From the NCBI GenBank assembly GCA_014529385.2, contig CM043953.1, positions 83,369,838 through 83,433,837 on the forward strand: 64,000 bases of DNA. The letters are read 5' to 3'. Each line of letters opens with the position of its first letter. Position 1 is the stretch's first letter. The DNA is from Adiantum capillus-veneris. Its lineage: Eukaryota > Streptophyta > Polypodiopsida > Polypodiales > Pteridaceae. The translations under genes and the position numbers were made by a program. Below, in pieces: positions 11,704 to 21,662 of the stretch. The notes beneath the pieces are model-generated. The model ran no database searches and was not told where the DNA came from. It worked only from the letters and a program-made list of their open reading frames with translations.

Positions 11704-14700
11704 CTCCCCCTCGAGCTCTGCATGTCGCAGAGTCCAAGCATAGTCCGGAAACGTCGAAGCTTCTCAGCTCCGAGGGCTTTGGTAAAGATATCCACTATCT
11801 GCTCCTCTGTGCTGACGTAGACCAAGTCGATCTCGCCCGCCAACACTCGCTCTCGAACGTAGTGGTAATGGACCTCTATGTGTTTGGTCCTGGCATGGAA
11901 CACTGGGTTCCTAGCCAACTGCATGCTGCTGAGGTTGTCACAATGGATGAAAATCTGCTGGTCCACCTGCACTCCCAAGTCCTCAAGTAATGTGCGTAGC
12001 CAAGCTACCTCGCACGCCGCAACTGCTGCACCTCTGTACTCGGCCTCTGTGCTCGATAAAGCAACCGTAGGCTGCTTTTTGCTACTCCAAGTAACAGCAG
12101 CACTCCCAAAAGAGAACATGAAGCCACTCGTAGATCTCCTATCAACAATGCTACCTGCCCAATCTGCATCTGTATACCCATACAATGCTAATGGTGCATC
12201 TGCTGCATAGAACAATGCGTAGTCAAGAGTCCCTTGCACATACCTAAGTGTGCGTCGTACTCCATCCAAATGTGGCTTCCTCGGAAGCTGCATGAACTGA
12301 CTCTCCAAGCCTACTGTGTAGCTCAAGTCTGGCCTTGTGATAGTCAAGTAGATTAGACTACCCACCATCTTCCTGTACATATTGACATCCTCAACAACAT
12401 CACCCTTCTCTGCACTCAGCTTTGCATTCACATCCAAGGGAATGGAAATCGGCTTACAATCAGCCATACCATACTTTGACAACATGTCCAAAGCATATTG
12501 TCTCTGTGACAGCCATACACCCTCTGGAGTCCTGATCACCTCAATGCCAAGAAAGTAGCGCAACTCGCCCAAATCTTTCATTTCAAACTCCTGTTTGAGA
12601 AGACCCTTCACATGGTCAATCTCCATAGCATTGTCACCAACAATAATAAGGTCATCTACATATATGGTAATGACCACAATCCCCACATCACTCTCACGTA
12701 CATAGAGTGAATGATCAGCATGAGCTCTCCTAAAACCAATACTGACAAGATACTTGGCAATCCTGTCATACCATGCTCTAGAGCCCTGCTTCAAACCATA
12801 CAAAGCTTTGAGAAGTCTGCATACATAATCTGGGTAACCTGGATCGACATAACCAGGTGGCTGATCCATATACACTTCCTCTTGCAACTCACCATTCAAG
12901 AAGTCATTCTTTACATCCATTTGATGCATAATCCATCCTCTAGATGCAGCCACTGCTATGATAGCTCTCACAGTCGTCATCTTTGCCACTGGAGCAAAGG
13001 TCTCCTCATAGTCTATGCCATACGTCTGTGCATAACCCTTTGCGACCAGCCTTGCCTTGTGACGCTCAATGTTACCATCAGCCTTATGCTTGGTTTTATA
13101 CACCCATTTACAGCCAATAGCTTTCTTGCCACTTGGCAATGGCACCAACTCCCATGTGTCATTTGCTTCCAATGCAGCCATCTCTTCATTCATTGCATCA
13201 TCCCAATGCACATTTCCAACTGCATCCTCAAAACATGTGGGCTCCACATCCTGTATCACCTTAGCCATGTAGGCTTGGTGATGCGCTAGATACCCATCAT
13301 AAGTCAATTTCTGAACTGGATTTCTGACTCTATTAGATCTGCGCGGTCCTTGGTCACTCCTTTGCCCTCTAGCATCTTCTTGTACTTTCCTTACACCAGG
13401 TGTCCTAACAGCCGGAATTCCAAATTCCTCATCAAGACTTTGTTCAGAACCATCTGAATCCATGTCTACATGTGAAAAACCTGATGATGCATCAACCATA
13501 AAGGGAGGTTCATCAACCTTTTCCTTTCCTTTTCGTGATACATTCCCTGTACCTGTTGGTGGAGTAACCTGCGTACGTAGTCTACCATTCCATGGTTTCT
13601 CAACAGAGCCACGAGAAGAGGACTCTTGTGGTCCACTCAAAACCTGTGACTGTGGCCTCACATTTTGTACAACCACATCATCTTTTACATCAGCCCCAAT
13701 AGTTCCATGTGCATTACTGTACCAGCTGCTCATCTCATCAAAGACTACATCTCTGCTCACTCGTAATTCTCGTGTAGTAGGATTGTAGCACCTGTACCCC
13801 TTTTGTTCAAGGGAATATCCCACAAGAATACATTTCTCTGCTTTAGGATCCAATTTTCTACGCAACTCATCTGGTACATGCACGTAAGCTAAGCAGTCAA
13901 ACACTTTCAAGTGTGCCAAATCAGGCTTTGTACCTGTAAACTTTTCCTCAGGTGTTACATCATGCACCGCAGCTGTAGGTGTCCTGTTCATAATGTACAC
14001 AGCTGTATTTATAGCTTCAGCCCAGAAATGATGAGGCATGTTCTTCTCATTCATCAATGCACGTGCAACCTCTGCAATGTGCCTGTTTTTCCTTTCTGCG
14101 ACCCCATTCTGTTGTGGAGTATATCTGCATGTAAACTGCCTGCGTATACCATGCATTCGCAGAAAATCTGAAAAATCATTGGAGAAGTACTCTCCCCCTC
14201 CATCTGACCTCAATGTCTTGATTTGCATATCTGTCTCCTTCTCAATCATGACTTTGAAGTCTTGAAAGTGACCAAACACTTCACTTTTGTTACGCATGAA
14301 GTAGACCCATACTTTCCTTGTATGGTCATCAATGAAAGAGACATAATACCTGCAACCATGTATACTTGCAGTATCGGTTGGACCCCAAACATCTGTGTGC
14401 ACCACCTCAAGTGGCTTTTTACATACATTGCGCTCATGTGGAAATGAGCCCTTTGACTGTTTTCCAAACTGGCATGCTGCACACACTTTATGCATACCAT
14501 CCACCTTGAATTTGGGCAAACCTTTTACAATCTGTTTTGATTGCATGCTGCGCAATCTCTGCTCATTGACATGGCCAATGCGTTTGTGCCAAATGTCAAC
14601 ATCAGCCACAACACCTGTGCCCTGTGCAAATAATGCAGCTTTTACCTCAGGCATGTCTACATTCAGCGTAAACATTCTGCCCACACATTTGCCCTCTGTG

Positions 14701-15056
14701 ATCAGCTTACAGCCATTCTGAAAATCTTCTACATAACAGCCATTCGGATTGAAACGAACCTGCAAACCCTGCTCAACCATTTGTCCAACAAAAACAAGAT
14801 TCTTTGTAATGTTTGGGACATGAAGTACATCTGCTAAGTACTTTGATTTGCCACTCTTCGTATTTAGAGGTATGTCTCCTACATGAGCAATGGGGTGAGC
14901 TGTGTCATCTCCTGTCTGCACATAGCCTGACACATCTGGTTTGCGCATATCTCTAAACCACTCTCCACGAGACGTCATGTGATTAGAGGCACCCGAATCC
15001 ACATACCAAACATCATCTTGGGTGGAATTCTCTGCAGTCATTGTATTCATCACATG
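11676..15056 (-). CDS. pol: Copia Pol polyprotein (protease, integrase, RT, RNase H)
   Basis: An open frame of about 1125 codons follows in phase after the gag stop. It has protease D19-S-G-A; the integrase zinc site H156-X4-H161-X29-C191-X2-C194; the DD35E core D221, D284, E320 (HTDVWGP, LRSDGGGEY, QQNGVAERKN); RT with QMDVKNDFLNG and YVDD at 798-801; and RNase H with YTDADWAG (about 960-967), STEAEY (1001-1006) and a later HCDN. All key catalytic residues are present. There is no good start codon right at the front (CAT GTG ATG follows the TAG), so Pol is likely made as a Gag-Pol fusion. The last 28 bases lie inside the 3' LTR. Confidence 0.95.
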   Translation of the reverse strand, partial: HVMNTMTAENSTQDDVWYVDSGASNHMTSRGEWFRDMRKPDVSGYVQTGDDTAHPIAHVGDIPLNTKSGKSKYLADVLHVPNITKNLVFVGQMVEQGLQVRFNPNGCYVEDFQNGCKLITEGKCVGRMFTLNVDMPEVKAALFAQGTGVVADVDIWHKRIGHVNEQRLRSMQSKQIVKGLPKFKVDGMHKVCAACQFGKQSKGSFPHERNVCKKPLEVVHTDVWGPTDTASIHGCRYYVSFIDDHTRKVWVYFMRNKSEVFGHFQDFKVMIEKETDMQIKTLRSDGGGEYFSNDFSDFLRMHGIRRQFTCRYTPQQNGVAERKNRHIAEVARALMNEKNMPHHFWAEAINTAVYIMNRTPTAAVHDVTPEEKFTGTKPDLAHLKVFDCLAYVHVPDELRRKLDPKAEKCILVGYSLEQKGYRCYNPTTRELRVSRDVVFDEMSSWYSNAHGTIGADVKDDVVVQNVRPQSQVLSGPQESSSRGSVEKPWNGRLRTQVTPPTGTGNVSRKGKEKVDEPPFMVDASSGFSHVDMDSDGSEQSLDEEFGIPAVRTPGVRKVQEDARGQRSDQGPRRSNRVRNPVQKLTYDGYLAHHQAYMAKVIQDVEPTCFEDAVGNVHWDDAMNEEMAALEANDTWELVPLPSGKKAIGCKWVYKTKHKADGNIERHKARLVAKGYAQTYGIDYEETFAPVAKMTTVRAIIAVAASRGWIMHQMDVKNDFLNGELQEEVYMDQPPGYVDPGYPDYVCRLLKALYGLKQGSRAWYDRIAKYLVSIGFRRAHADHSLYVRESDVGIVVITIYVDDLIIVGDNAMEIDHVKGLLKQEFEMKDLGELRYFLGIEVIRTPEGVWLSQRQYALDMLSKYGMADCKPISIPLDVNAKLSAEKGDVVEDVNMYRKMVGSLIYLTITRPDLSYTVGLESQFMQLPRKPHLDGVRRTLRYVQGTLDYALFYAADAPLALYGYTDADWAGSIVDRRSTSGFMFSFGSAAVTWSSKKQPTVALSSTEAEYRGAAVAACEVAWLRTLLEDLGVQVDQQIFIHCDNLSSMQLARNPVFHARTKHIEVHYHYVRERVLAGEIDLVYVSTEEQIVDIFTKALGAEKLRRFRTMLGLCDMQSSRGSVEMSSSTP
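11704..11712 (-). other. Polypurine tract of the young copia
   Basis: Minus-strand GAGGGGGAG lies directly against the 3' LTR. It would prime plus-strand DNA synthesis. Confidence 0.9.
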
Positions 15057-16025
15057 CTACATAACGAACATGCGCTCGTTTTTGCTGTCATCTGCATCTC
15101 TGCTAGTAGATGCATAGTTGCCATGTTCTCTCTTTCCACTTGCTTTTCCCTTTGGACAATCACGTGACATGTGACCTCTTTCACCACAAGTCCAACATTC
15201 TCTGCTATCTCGAGTATGTTGCTGCCTGCTTGATCCTGCACCACGACCTCTTTGACTCCCCCTGCCTTGAGACTGGTTTCCCCTGCCACCTGTATTGTTT
15301 TGATTTGATTGACCTTCCAGAAATTGGCCCCTGCAACCCCTTGGGCCTCGACCACGACCTCTACCTCTACCTCTGTTGGAGTTAGAATAGAAGGCCTGTT
15401 CAGAATTATTTCTGCCATGAGAAGAAGATGTGTCAAGGTTCTTCTCCTCAAGAATAAGCATAGAAATCAAATCTTGGAACACGGGGATGTCGTCTCTTGT
15501 ATTCATGGAAGACCTAAAATGTACATACTCATCTCTTAGACCATCCAAGAATGCACGGACAATGTCATCGTCTTCCACTGAGACTTTAATAGATCCAAGA
15601 GCCTCAATGATACTCTTGATCTTCAAGGCATAATCATTGATTGAGAGGTTGTTCCTCTTAACCTGATTTAGCTCCGACTTTAGTTGAAGCTTCCTGGCCT
15701 TGGTGTTCACTTCGAACACTCTGCCTAAGTTTCTCCATGCAATGGCGGGGGTTTCAGCATCCTGTAGATAGCCCATCATGCCATCTGTGATGCTCATAGA
15801 CAGCCAATACATCACTTTGCTCTGGCCTTGTTGCCAGTCCCTCAAAGCTTTCCTTTGTTCTGCTGTAGCATTTGCCTCGCGAATCTCTGGTTCCTTTTCA
15901 TTGTCTCCTTCTACATAGTCCCAATAACCTTTTCCTTTTAGGAAATTTGTTATTCTGAACTTCCATGCAGGGTAGTTATTTTTCTCAAGCTTCTCAGTAA
16001 CAATCTGACTGAAACCGTCAGACAT
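15057..16025 (-). CDS. gag: Copia Gag, ending in a TAG in phase with pol
   Basis: A 322-residue protein packages element RNA. It begins MSDGFSQIVTEKLEKNNYPA, has the copia Gag core with YAL.IKSIIEALG and FLDGLRDEY, an Arg-Gly-rich tract at about 217-265, and a canonical CCHC zinc knuckle C277-X2-C-X4-H-X4-C290. The stop TAG at 15057-15059 is the only break between Gag and Pol. CAG-to-TAG by one C-to-T change or regulated readthrough are both possible. Confidence 0.93.
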   Translation of the reverse strand: MSDGFSQIVTEKLEKNNYPAWKFRITNFLKGKGYWDYVEGDNEKEPEIREANATAEQRKALRDWQQGQSKVMYWLSMSITDGMMGYLQDAETPAIAWRNLGRVFEVNTKARKLQLKSELNQVKRNNLSINDYALKIKSIIEALGSIKVSVEDDDIVRAFLDGLRDEYVHFRSSMNTRDDIPVFQDLISMLILEEKNLDTSSSHGRNNSEQAFYSNSNRGRGRGRGRGPRGCRGQFLEGQSNQNNTGGRGNQSQGRGSQRGRGAGSSRQQHTRDSRECWTCGERGHMSRDCPKGKASGKREHGNYASTSRDADDSKNERMFVM

Positions 16026-16324
16026 CTTGAAGCACTAAGACAAAATAGCTGCAATCTACAAAAACCTGCAAATCTGCTGAACCTGCTATCGTGGTTCCTA
16101 TAACGCTTTCTACACTCAACGAGTGTCCACAATCAAGCGTTTCACAACCACTGTACTTGTACAGTAAATCTCTGTATACTGCACTTTGGAGACCTGTTCA
16201 GAAACTTGTGCGAAAAACCCCTAAAAATTTTATCGCTGCGCGAGGCGCCTTCGGCATCTGGTCGTGGATTGCGAACGAAGGGATTGTGATGCTCTTGCTC
16301 TCTTAGCCTCTCTTGCCTGCACCA

Positions 16325-16337
16325 GGCTCTGATACCA
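16325..16337 (-). other. Primer binding site, initiator Met tRNA type
   Basis: On the minus strand TGGTATCAGAGCC directly follows the 5' LTR. TGGTATCAGAGC is the sequence complementary to the 3' end of plant initiator Met tRNA used by many copia elements. The same motif serves the family-B elements. Confidence 0.93.
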
Positions 16338-16659
16338 TGTAAATAATGAGGATGCAAGAGAGCTACACAAGACAAGCACAAAGCACACAGAGATGGAAAG
16401 CTTCTTCTTCTTCTTTACAGAAAAGAGAGTACAAAATGACTAAGTGCTAAAGCTGAAAAGTAGCACATATGTACATGCGGTCACTAAGTGTGAACTCGCT
16501 AGAAGCGTACTAGGCTGGCACTATAAGTGTAGTCCAGCTCTAGAATCATTGGCAGAGATCCTCCGTGTCGGTCACCTAACGCGCCAGTGAGTAAATGCCG
16601 TAAGCGGCCAAGACCCGTAGTGGATGCCAGCTCAAGGTGTAGAGCTCGACATCTCAACA
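16338..16659 (-). repeat. 5' LTR of the young copia
   Basis: The 322-bp sequence matches 11382-11703 base for base except for one transition that I can see. It contains the element's promoter, but I could not place a convincing TATA box. Confidence 0.97.
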
Positions 16660-18310
16660 TTTATGTTGGCACCTTATGACCTGAGGGCCACAAGGTCTGC
16701 CTCTTATGCTAGTAAGAAACCCTTTATGCTACATGTTGTCACTCTATGGCCTTTGGCACATAGGGTGCCCTCTGTGCTAGTAACAAATCCTCTATGCTCT
16801 ATGTTTTCACCCTATGGACCTAGGGCCACAAGGTACCCTGTATGATAGTAAGAAATCCTCTATTCTCTATGTTTGCACCCTATGGACCTAGGGCCACAAG
16901 GTAGCCTCTATGCTAGTAAGAAATCCTGTATGCTCAATATTGAAACCCTATGGCCCCAAGGCCATAGGATGTCCTCTATGCTAGTAAGAAAAACCCTCTA
17001 CGCTCTATGTTGACATCCTATGGATATTTGAGGGCCACAAGGTACCCTTTATAATGCTACTAAGAAACCTTGTCTACATTGGCAACCTACAGCCCTCGGC
17101 CCATAGGGTGCATCAAATGGCTCTTAGGCCACATGGTGCCCTCTATGCTAGAAAGGAAACCTCTGCGCTCTACATTGACACTCTATGGCCCCAAGGCCAT
17201 AGGGTGCCCCTTACGCCTAGTATGAAACCATTGAAACTCTATATTAGAATCTAAAGACCGTAGGCAACAAGGTGAGCTCTATGTTAGTAAGAAACCATCT
17301 AAACTCTATGTTGGTAGCCTATGGCCCAAAGGCCATAGGATAGCCAAGGAACCCTTTAGGAGCATTCCCCACAAAGACCACCTTATGGCCCCATGGTGAT
17401 TTAGTGGCTTAGGTTCCCTTCTTAAGACTCTTTTATTTTTGTATCATATGGCCCCAGGGAAATAATCTATCCTCTATGCTATCAAAAAACCATTTATGCT
17501 CTTTGTTGGAATCATATGGCCCCAAGGCCATAGGGTTCTCTCTATGCTAGCAAGAAACCCTCCATGCTATATGTTTGCACCCTATGGCACCAAGGACACA
17601 GGGTGTCCTCCATGATAGTAAGAAACCCTCTATGCTCTAAGTTTACACCCCATTTGACTATGTTAACACCCTATGGCCCTGGGGCCATAGGGTACTCCCT
17701 AGGGCCACAAGGTGCCCTTCAACTTAAGAAGAGACCCTTTATGCCCTAAATTGGTACTCTTTGGCCTCAGGGTCATAGGGTGCCTTCTTTGCTAGTAGGA
17801 TATATTATATGGTCTAGGTTTCCACTCTATAGTGTAGGACTAAAAGGTTTGCTCTATGAAGAAACAATGTATACTACATGTTGGCAGTGTATGGCCCTGG
17901 GGATAGAAGGAAACCCTAGGGCTATAGGGTGTCCTCTATGCTACTATCATATGGTCCAAGGGCTAGATAGTGACCAAGGTATCATGTGTGTGAGAATTCT
18001 CTACTATATATACAAAAACCACTTTATGGCACTATGGCGTCCCAAGGGCAACAAGGTGCTAATAAAATCCCTCTATGCTCTATGTTGGCACCCTATGGTC
18101 CCAAGGCCATAGGGCGGTCTTTATGCTAGTAAAATTCCCTCTATGCACTATGTTTACGTGTATACTTATAAGAAGCCATTTATGCAATATGTTGGCGTCT
18201 TATGACCCTAGATCCATAAGATGTCCTCTATGGTAAAAAAGAAATTGTACATGGGATATGATGGCATCCTATGGTCCTAGGACCATAGGGTGTCCTCTAT
18301 GCTAGCAAAA
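16660..18310. repeat. Satellite array, subfamily 1 (period about 68 bp)
   Basis: Units carry a palindromic core of the type CTATGGCCCNAGGGCCATAG, then GGTGTCCTCTATGCTAGTAAGAAACC and CTCTATGCTCTATGTTGGCACC. Three successive units start at 16801, 16869 and 16937, exactly 68 bp apart; later units vary. The peptides seen in this stretch (for example repeated ...GHRVP...) come from the repeat and are not genes. Confidence 0.93.
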
Positions 18311-18489
18311 TGTCTAAGCTAAAAAATGCGATAAATATGCAACACGATATACAAAATTGAATCATTATCATACATCATACATTTGTTGCTTTACCACACA
18401 GTTGAAGGGGTCTTTGCCTTCAAATATTATCATAACATTCAAACATTTAAATCAAAATTTCAAGTACTTTAATTCACAAATGTATTGAT

Positions 18490-18620
18490 CTTGTTGGTGG
18501 ATGGAAGGTCCGGCTCACTGTGCACTTTGATTTACAAATCCTGAGGGGCAAAAGTATTTGTGCTGGATTCTCCTTATGGAATTGCACATGTTTTGGAACT
18601 TGCATTGCCTTCTACTTCCA
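18490..18620 (-). pseudogene. Duplicated fragment of the FCP1-like copy 1 gene
   Basis: About 130 bp align with 10371-10500, including TTGGTGGATGGAAGGTC, TTACAAATCCTGAGGGG against TTCCAAATCCTGGGGTG, and GTGCTGGATTCTCCTT. It keeps the same orientation and part of the internal-repeat region. No flanking domain is present. Confidence 0.8.
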
Positions 18621-19309
18621 ATTTACAAACTTAAACAATGGTTATACATTATACAATCATTTCTTTGCAATAAACCTTGATACAATGTTCCGATTGCTAC
18701 ATGACAAGCTAAAAAATTCTACTAGTCCTAGCTTCTCTCTATTGAAAAAAATTCAAGATATAAATTCCAATTCTCTGCATCATCTAGAAGAGAAACAAAA
18801 TCATAGTTTGGAACAAAATACTCGCACTTTATATCTTTGAATAAAATCTTGTTACAATCAAAGAACTAGATCTTCACATAATCCAAAGGACAAATGCTTC
18901 AATAACCATTTATACTCAATGTTTACTATCTAAGCAAATAATTGGCATTTACAACAAATGTTGTATATATGTTTAATCTAGTTAGTTGCAATACAAAGAT
19001 AATTATTTCAAAGCAAATATGTTTAATCTAGTTAGTTGCAATACAAAGATAATTATTTCAAACGCTTACACCATCAATTCACAACTTACACCCAACAAAA
19101 AATGATCATACATCAATTGTTCAAACTCTCATTTTGGAATTTTGAGGACTAAATACTTTTTAGTTTTTTCTAGCTTATTTCATTCTCAATAGAATATTAA
19201 ACCTTAATCACAAGATAAGAAATATATGTCCCTAATGTATATGGACACAAGATATAAGGCCAACGAAAAATGTTCTTGAAACACTTAAAGAGTCTTTAGG
19301 TGACCTAGA
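18621..19309. other. AT-rich DNA with a 50-bp tandem duplication
   Basis: A perfect or near-perfect 50-bp unit beginning ATATGTTTAATCTAGTTAGT lies at 18967-19016 and again at 19017-19063. No coding sequence is supported in the rest. Confidence 0.75.
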
Positions 19310-19870
19310 ATAACCAACCTATGGTCTAAAGGCCATAGGGTGTCATGTGATGTTATATAAGATGTGTCCATAAGAGCTAGGTGATTTGCATCCATGGGGT
19401 GATTTAAGTGCCCCTGTGGAGATTCTATGTCACCACTCTATGGCCCTAAGGCCTTAGGGGATACTATCCCAAATGCTCTTGGATAACTTATGTTTCCTTC
19501 TAGAATAGCCCAAATACTCATGTGCCCGTTTAGAGACTTTATGTAATAACTCTATATACATAAGATTGTAGGATAGCTGTGTTGATACCCTATGGCCTTA
19601 AGGCTGTAGACTAGCCCAAATTCTTATGTGCCCTTTTAAAGACTCTATGTAATCACCCTATATCCGTAAGATTGTAGGGTAGCCAAATGCTTTTGGGGGA
19701 TTCTATGTCGACACCCTATGGGCCTAAGGCTATAAAGTAACCCAGATGCTTATGTGCCCTTTTAGAGACTCAGTGTAATCACCCTACATCTGTAAGGTTG
19801 TTGGGTATCCCATTTTCTTTTGGGGGATTCTATGGCCCTAGGGCCATAGGGTGTCATGTCTACAAAGAAC
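19310..19870. repeat. Palindromic satellite, variant subfamily
   Basis: Four or so units share TTTTAGAGACTCTATGTAATCACCCTATATC and GGGGGATTCTATG, again around CTATGGCC/GGCCATAG cores. The unit differs from the 68-bp family and has a period of roughly 120 bp by eye. Confidence 0.75.
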
Positions 19871-20208
19871 TCTATGATCCTCAAGTCATAGTGTATTCTT
19901 CCCAAACCTCATATGATCAATTAACTTTAAAGTATTACATAATATATATCTTATGACCATATATAAATGTAGAATTCTATTTACCAAAACATGTCCATAT
20001 AATATCGTACACTTAAGTCTAATTCATTTATTGTGAAAAAACTCAAACTCACAAGTTCACATTTTTTCAAAGAAAATAAATTGAGAACAATAACGAGCCA
20101 AACATCAATGTTTTTAACATCATGGGAAGATTTGAGATGGGACAAATAAAATAAAATGACAACAATAATAATCTAAATATCAGTAATGTAATATCATGGG
20201 TGGCTAGC

Positions 20209-21324
20209 TTAACCTATTTCCTGTAGACTTTCTAGAATGGCCTCAGCACTTGCATCCAATGGTTCTTCAATTTCTTCTTCCTCGGAATCCTTGGCATTGA
20301 CTTTCTCTGTGTTATACACACCTGCCCACCTTCTAAGATCAAGGTCTTCTTCCACTATGGAATGGCAAAGAGATTCCAATTGCGTCATTTGATCACTACT
20401 ACATGCAACTGATATCACCTTTCTCTGTTGTTGTAGTGCCTCTTTAGTCCCATAGCCTAATGAGAAGATGTCTATCACTTGATCATCTTCTTTGAGACAG
20501 ATGCATTTGATTGCACGACGTACAAAAAAGGATTTGGCCGTGATCACAGCATCATACTCGTCGTCATTGATGCAGAGAGTATGCATTGGCTCCAACAATG
20601 ACTCTTTAACACTAGAGTAGTTGGTGTACTGCTCTCCTTGACTGAAAAATGCCCAAACCCCAAAAACTACTTCGTGAAGAGCACATGTTTGGATGGTCTC
20701 TAATCCCATTAAGGAGCTCAAAGGTAGAACGTGCATTTCATACCATTTAGCTTTTTCAAAAATTGCCTTCTCTAGGGAAGCAGCATGCTGATACTTGACT
20801 AAGCCGGCAATTAAAAACTCTGATGGTTGATGTGCTACCCCACATACTCCATCAATTACTTTACCAAATTGGGCAGCACTCCAACCACGAGATGTAAGAC
20901 TTTTGTGTGTTGTGTCTATGATGCAAACACCAACACAAATTTTAGAGCTATTCTCACTGCAGAGAAACTCAATGCCTTCCAAATTCTTTCCAACACACTT
21001 GATTGTCCATGGTAAAATGAATTCCAAACTAGAAGTTCCATTATTTTGTGCAATGATCCACTGCACATATCCCCTAGTGATCTCAGGAATTGGCTCTTTC
21101 TCCTTTCCTTTTCGTAGTAGGAGATTTAGCCATTGCGTACAACTCGTGAAGAGAGATTTGTAAATCTCATCTGTAATGTTATAATGAGACTTACATTTAT
21201 CCCATGAAGTAACTGCTATTGCTGATGGATCTATCTCTTTAAATGCCATCAACATTTGAGGCTCAAAAACCCTGGTCTTCTTTAAGACCGTTGCACGTGC
21301 AGTGAGGTCGAGCATGCTCGCTTG
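20209..21324 (-). CDS. Gene A, methyltransferase-like C-terminal region
   Basis: This 368-codon frame (counted from ATG 21315) is open. Near the end, at about residues 261-295, KSFFVRRAIKCICLKEDDQV is followed by D282-I-F-S-L-G-Y-G-T290 and KEALQQQRKV. This parallels beta-class N4/N6 methyltransferases, where a helix precedes D-x-F-x-G-x-G-T, the S-adenosylmethionine site, late in the protein. HQPSEFLIAGLVK at 163-175 also recalls the block before it. I see no D-P-P-Y or N-P-P-Y catalytic motif, so activity is doubtful. The tail is acidic (DSEEEEIEEPLD). Confidence 0.5.
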   Translation of the reverse strand, partial: QASMLDLTARATVLKKTRVFEPQMLMAFKEIDPSAIAVTSWDKCKSHYNITDEIYKSLFTSCTQWLNLLLRKGKEKEPIPEITRGYVQWIIAQNNGTSSLEFILPWTIKCVGKNLEGIEFLCSENSSKICVGVCIIDTTHKSLTSRGWSAAQFGKVIDGVCGVAHQPSEFLIAGLVKYQHAASLEKAIFEKAKWYEMHVLPLSSLMGLETIQTCALHEVVFGVWAFFSQGEQYTNYSSVKESLLEPMHTLCINDDEYDAVITAKSFFVRRAIKCICLKEDDQVIDIFSLGYGTKEALQQQRKVISVACSSDQMTQLESLCHSIVEEDLDLRRWAGVYNTEKVNAKDSEEEEIEEPLDASAEAILESLQEIG

Positions 21325-21582
21325 TTAACGTGGTTGCTTCACTAAGCAGATCTTCTCATCTGCCAGATCTTGTTGTAGTAGCTTGACATCATTATCTTCT
21401 AAACCAACTAGGCATCTAAAGGTTGTTATGCTTGGTTGTCGCCCACGAGCAGTTGATGTATGATGCTTCTCCAAGATGTGTATCCATTGATCATAGATTT
21501 CATCATCGTACATGACCATGTGTGCTTCTTTGTTGGCAAAGGATTTATGGTTGAGCACGATGTTTGCCACATTTACAAAGGC
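21325..21582 (-). CDS. Gene A, linker exon ending in premature TAA
   Basis: AFVNVANIVLNHKSFANKEA leads to LVGLEDNDVKLLQQDLADEK and LVKQPR, then TAA at 21325-21327, with the frame continuing QASMLDLTARATVL. CAA-to-TAA would explain the stop. The segment links the ParB-like domain to the methyltransferase-like region. Confidence 0.6.
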   Translation of the reverse strand, partial: AFVNVANIVLNHKSFANKEAHMVMYDDEIYDQWIHILEKHHTSTARGRQPSITTFRCLVGLEDNDVKLLQQDLADEKICLVKQPR

Positions 21583-21662
21583 CTTCAAAATAAAGAAAAG
21601 AAAATTAACTTTATTTCAAGACATATTTGTAACAAAAACAAGCATAGGGAAGTGGAACTTAC
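21583..21662 (-). other. 80-bp GT-AG intron in gene A
   Basis: Donor GAT|GTAAGTTCC and acceptor TTTTGAAG|GCC join GGW-D to A-F-V-N-V in frame. Reading through the intron meets a stop. Consensus donor and typical plant intron size support it. Confidence 0.85.

Larger units (their letters stand above)
11382..16659 (-). mobile_element. Young, complete Ty1/copia retrotransposon
   Basis: The element is 5278 bp, with 322-bp LTRs at both ends that differ at one base I can find (C/T in TCTAGAATCA(C/T)TGGCAG). The target duplication TTTAT is perfect (11377-11381 and 16660-16664). A primer site and polypurine tract sit in the right places, and Gag and Pol are open apart from one in-frame TAG between them. 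Joining the flanks restores a normal satellite monomer (...ATATGC-TTTAT-GTTGGCACC...). This is the most recent insertion visible in the window. Confidence 0.97.

Noticed and set aside
11631-15539. Plus-strand ORFs across the young copia
   Set aside because: Antisense shadows of the intact gag and pol frames.
16624-18112. Plus-strand ORFs with repeated GHRVP and LWP-type peptides (also near 23959, 25069, 25907, 39161)
   Set aside because: They follow the satellite monomer and change frame with unit length; no start context or domain.
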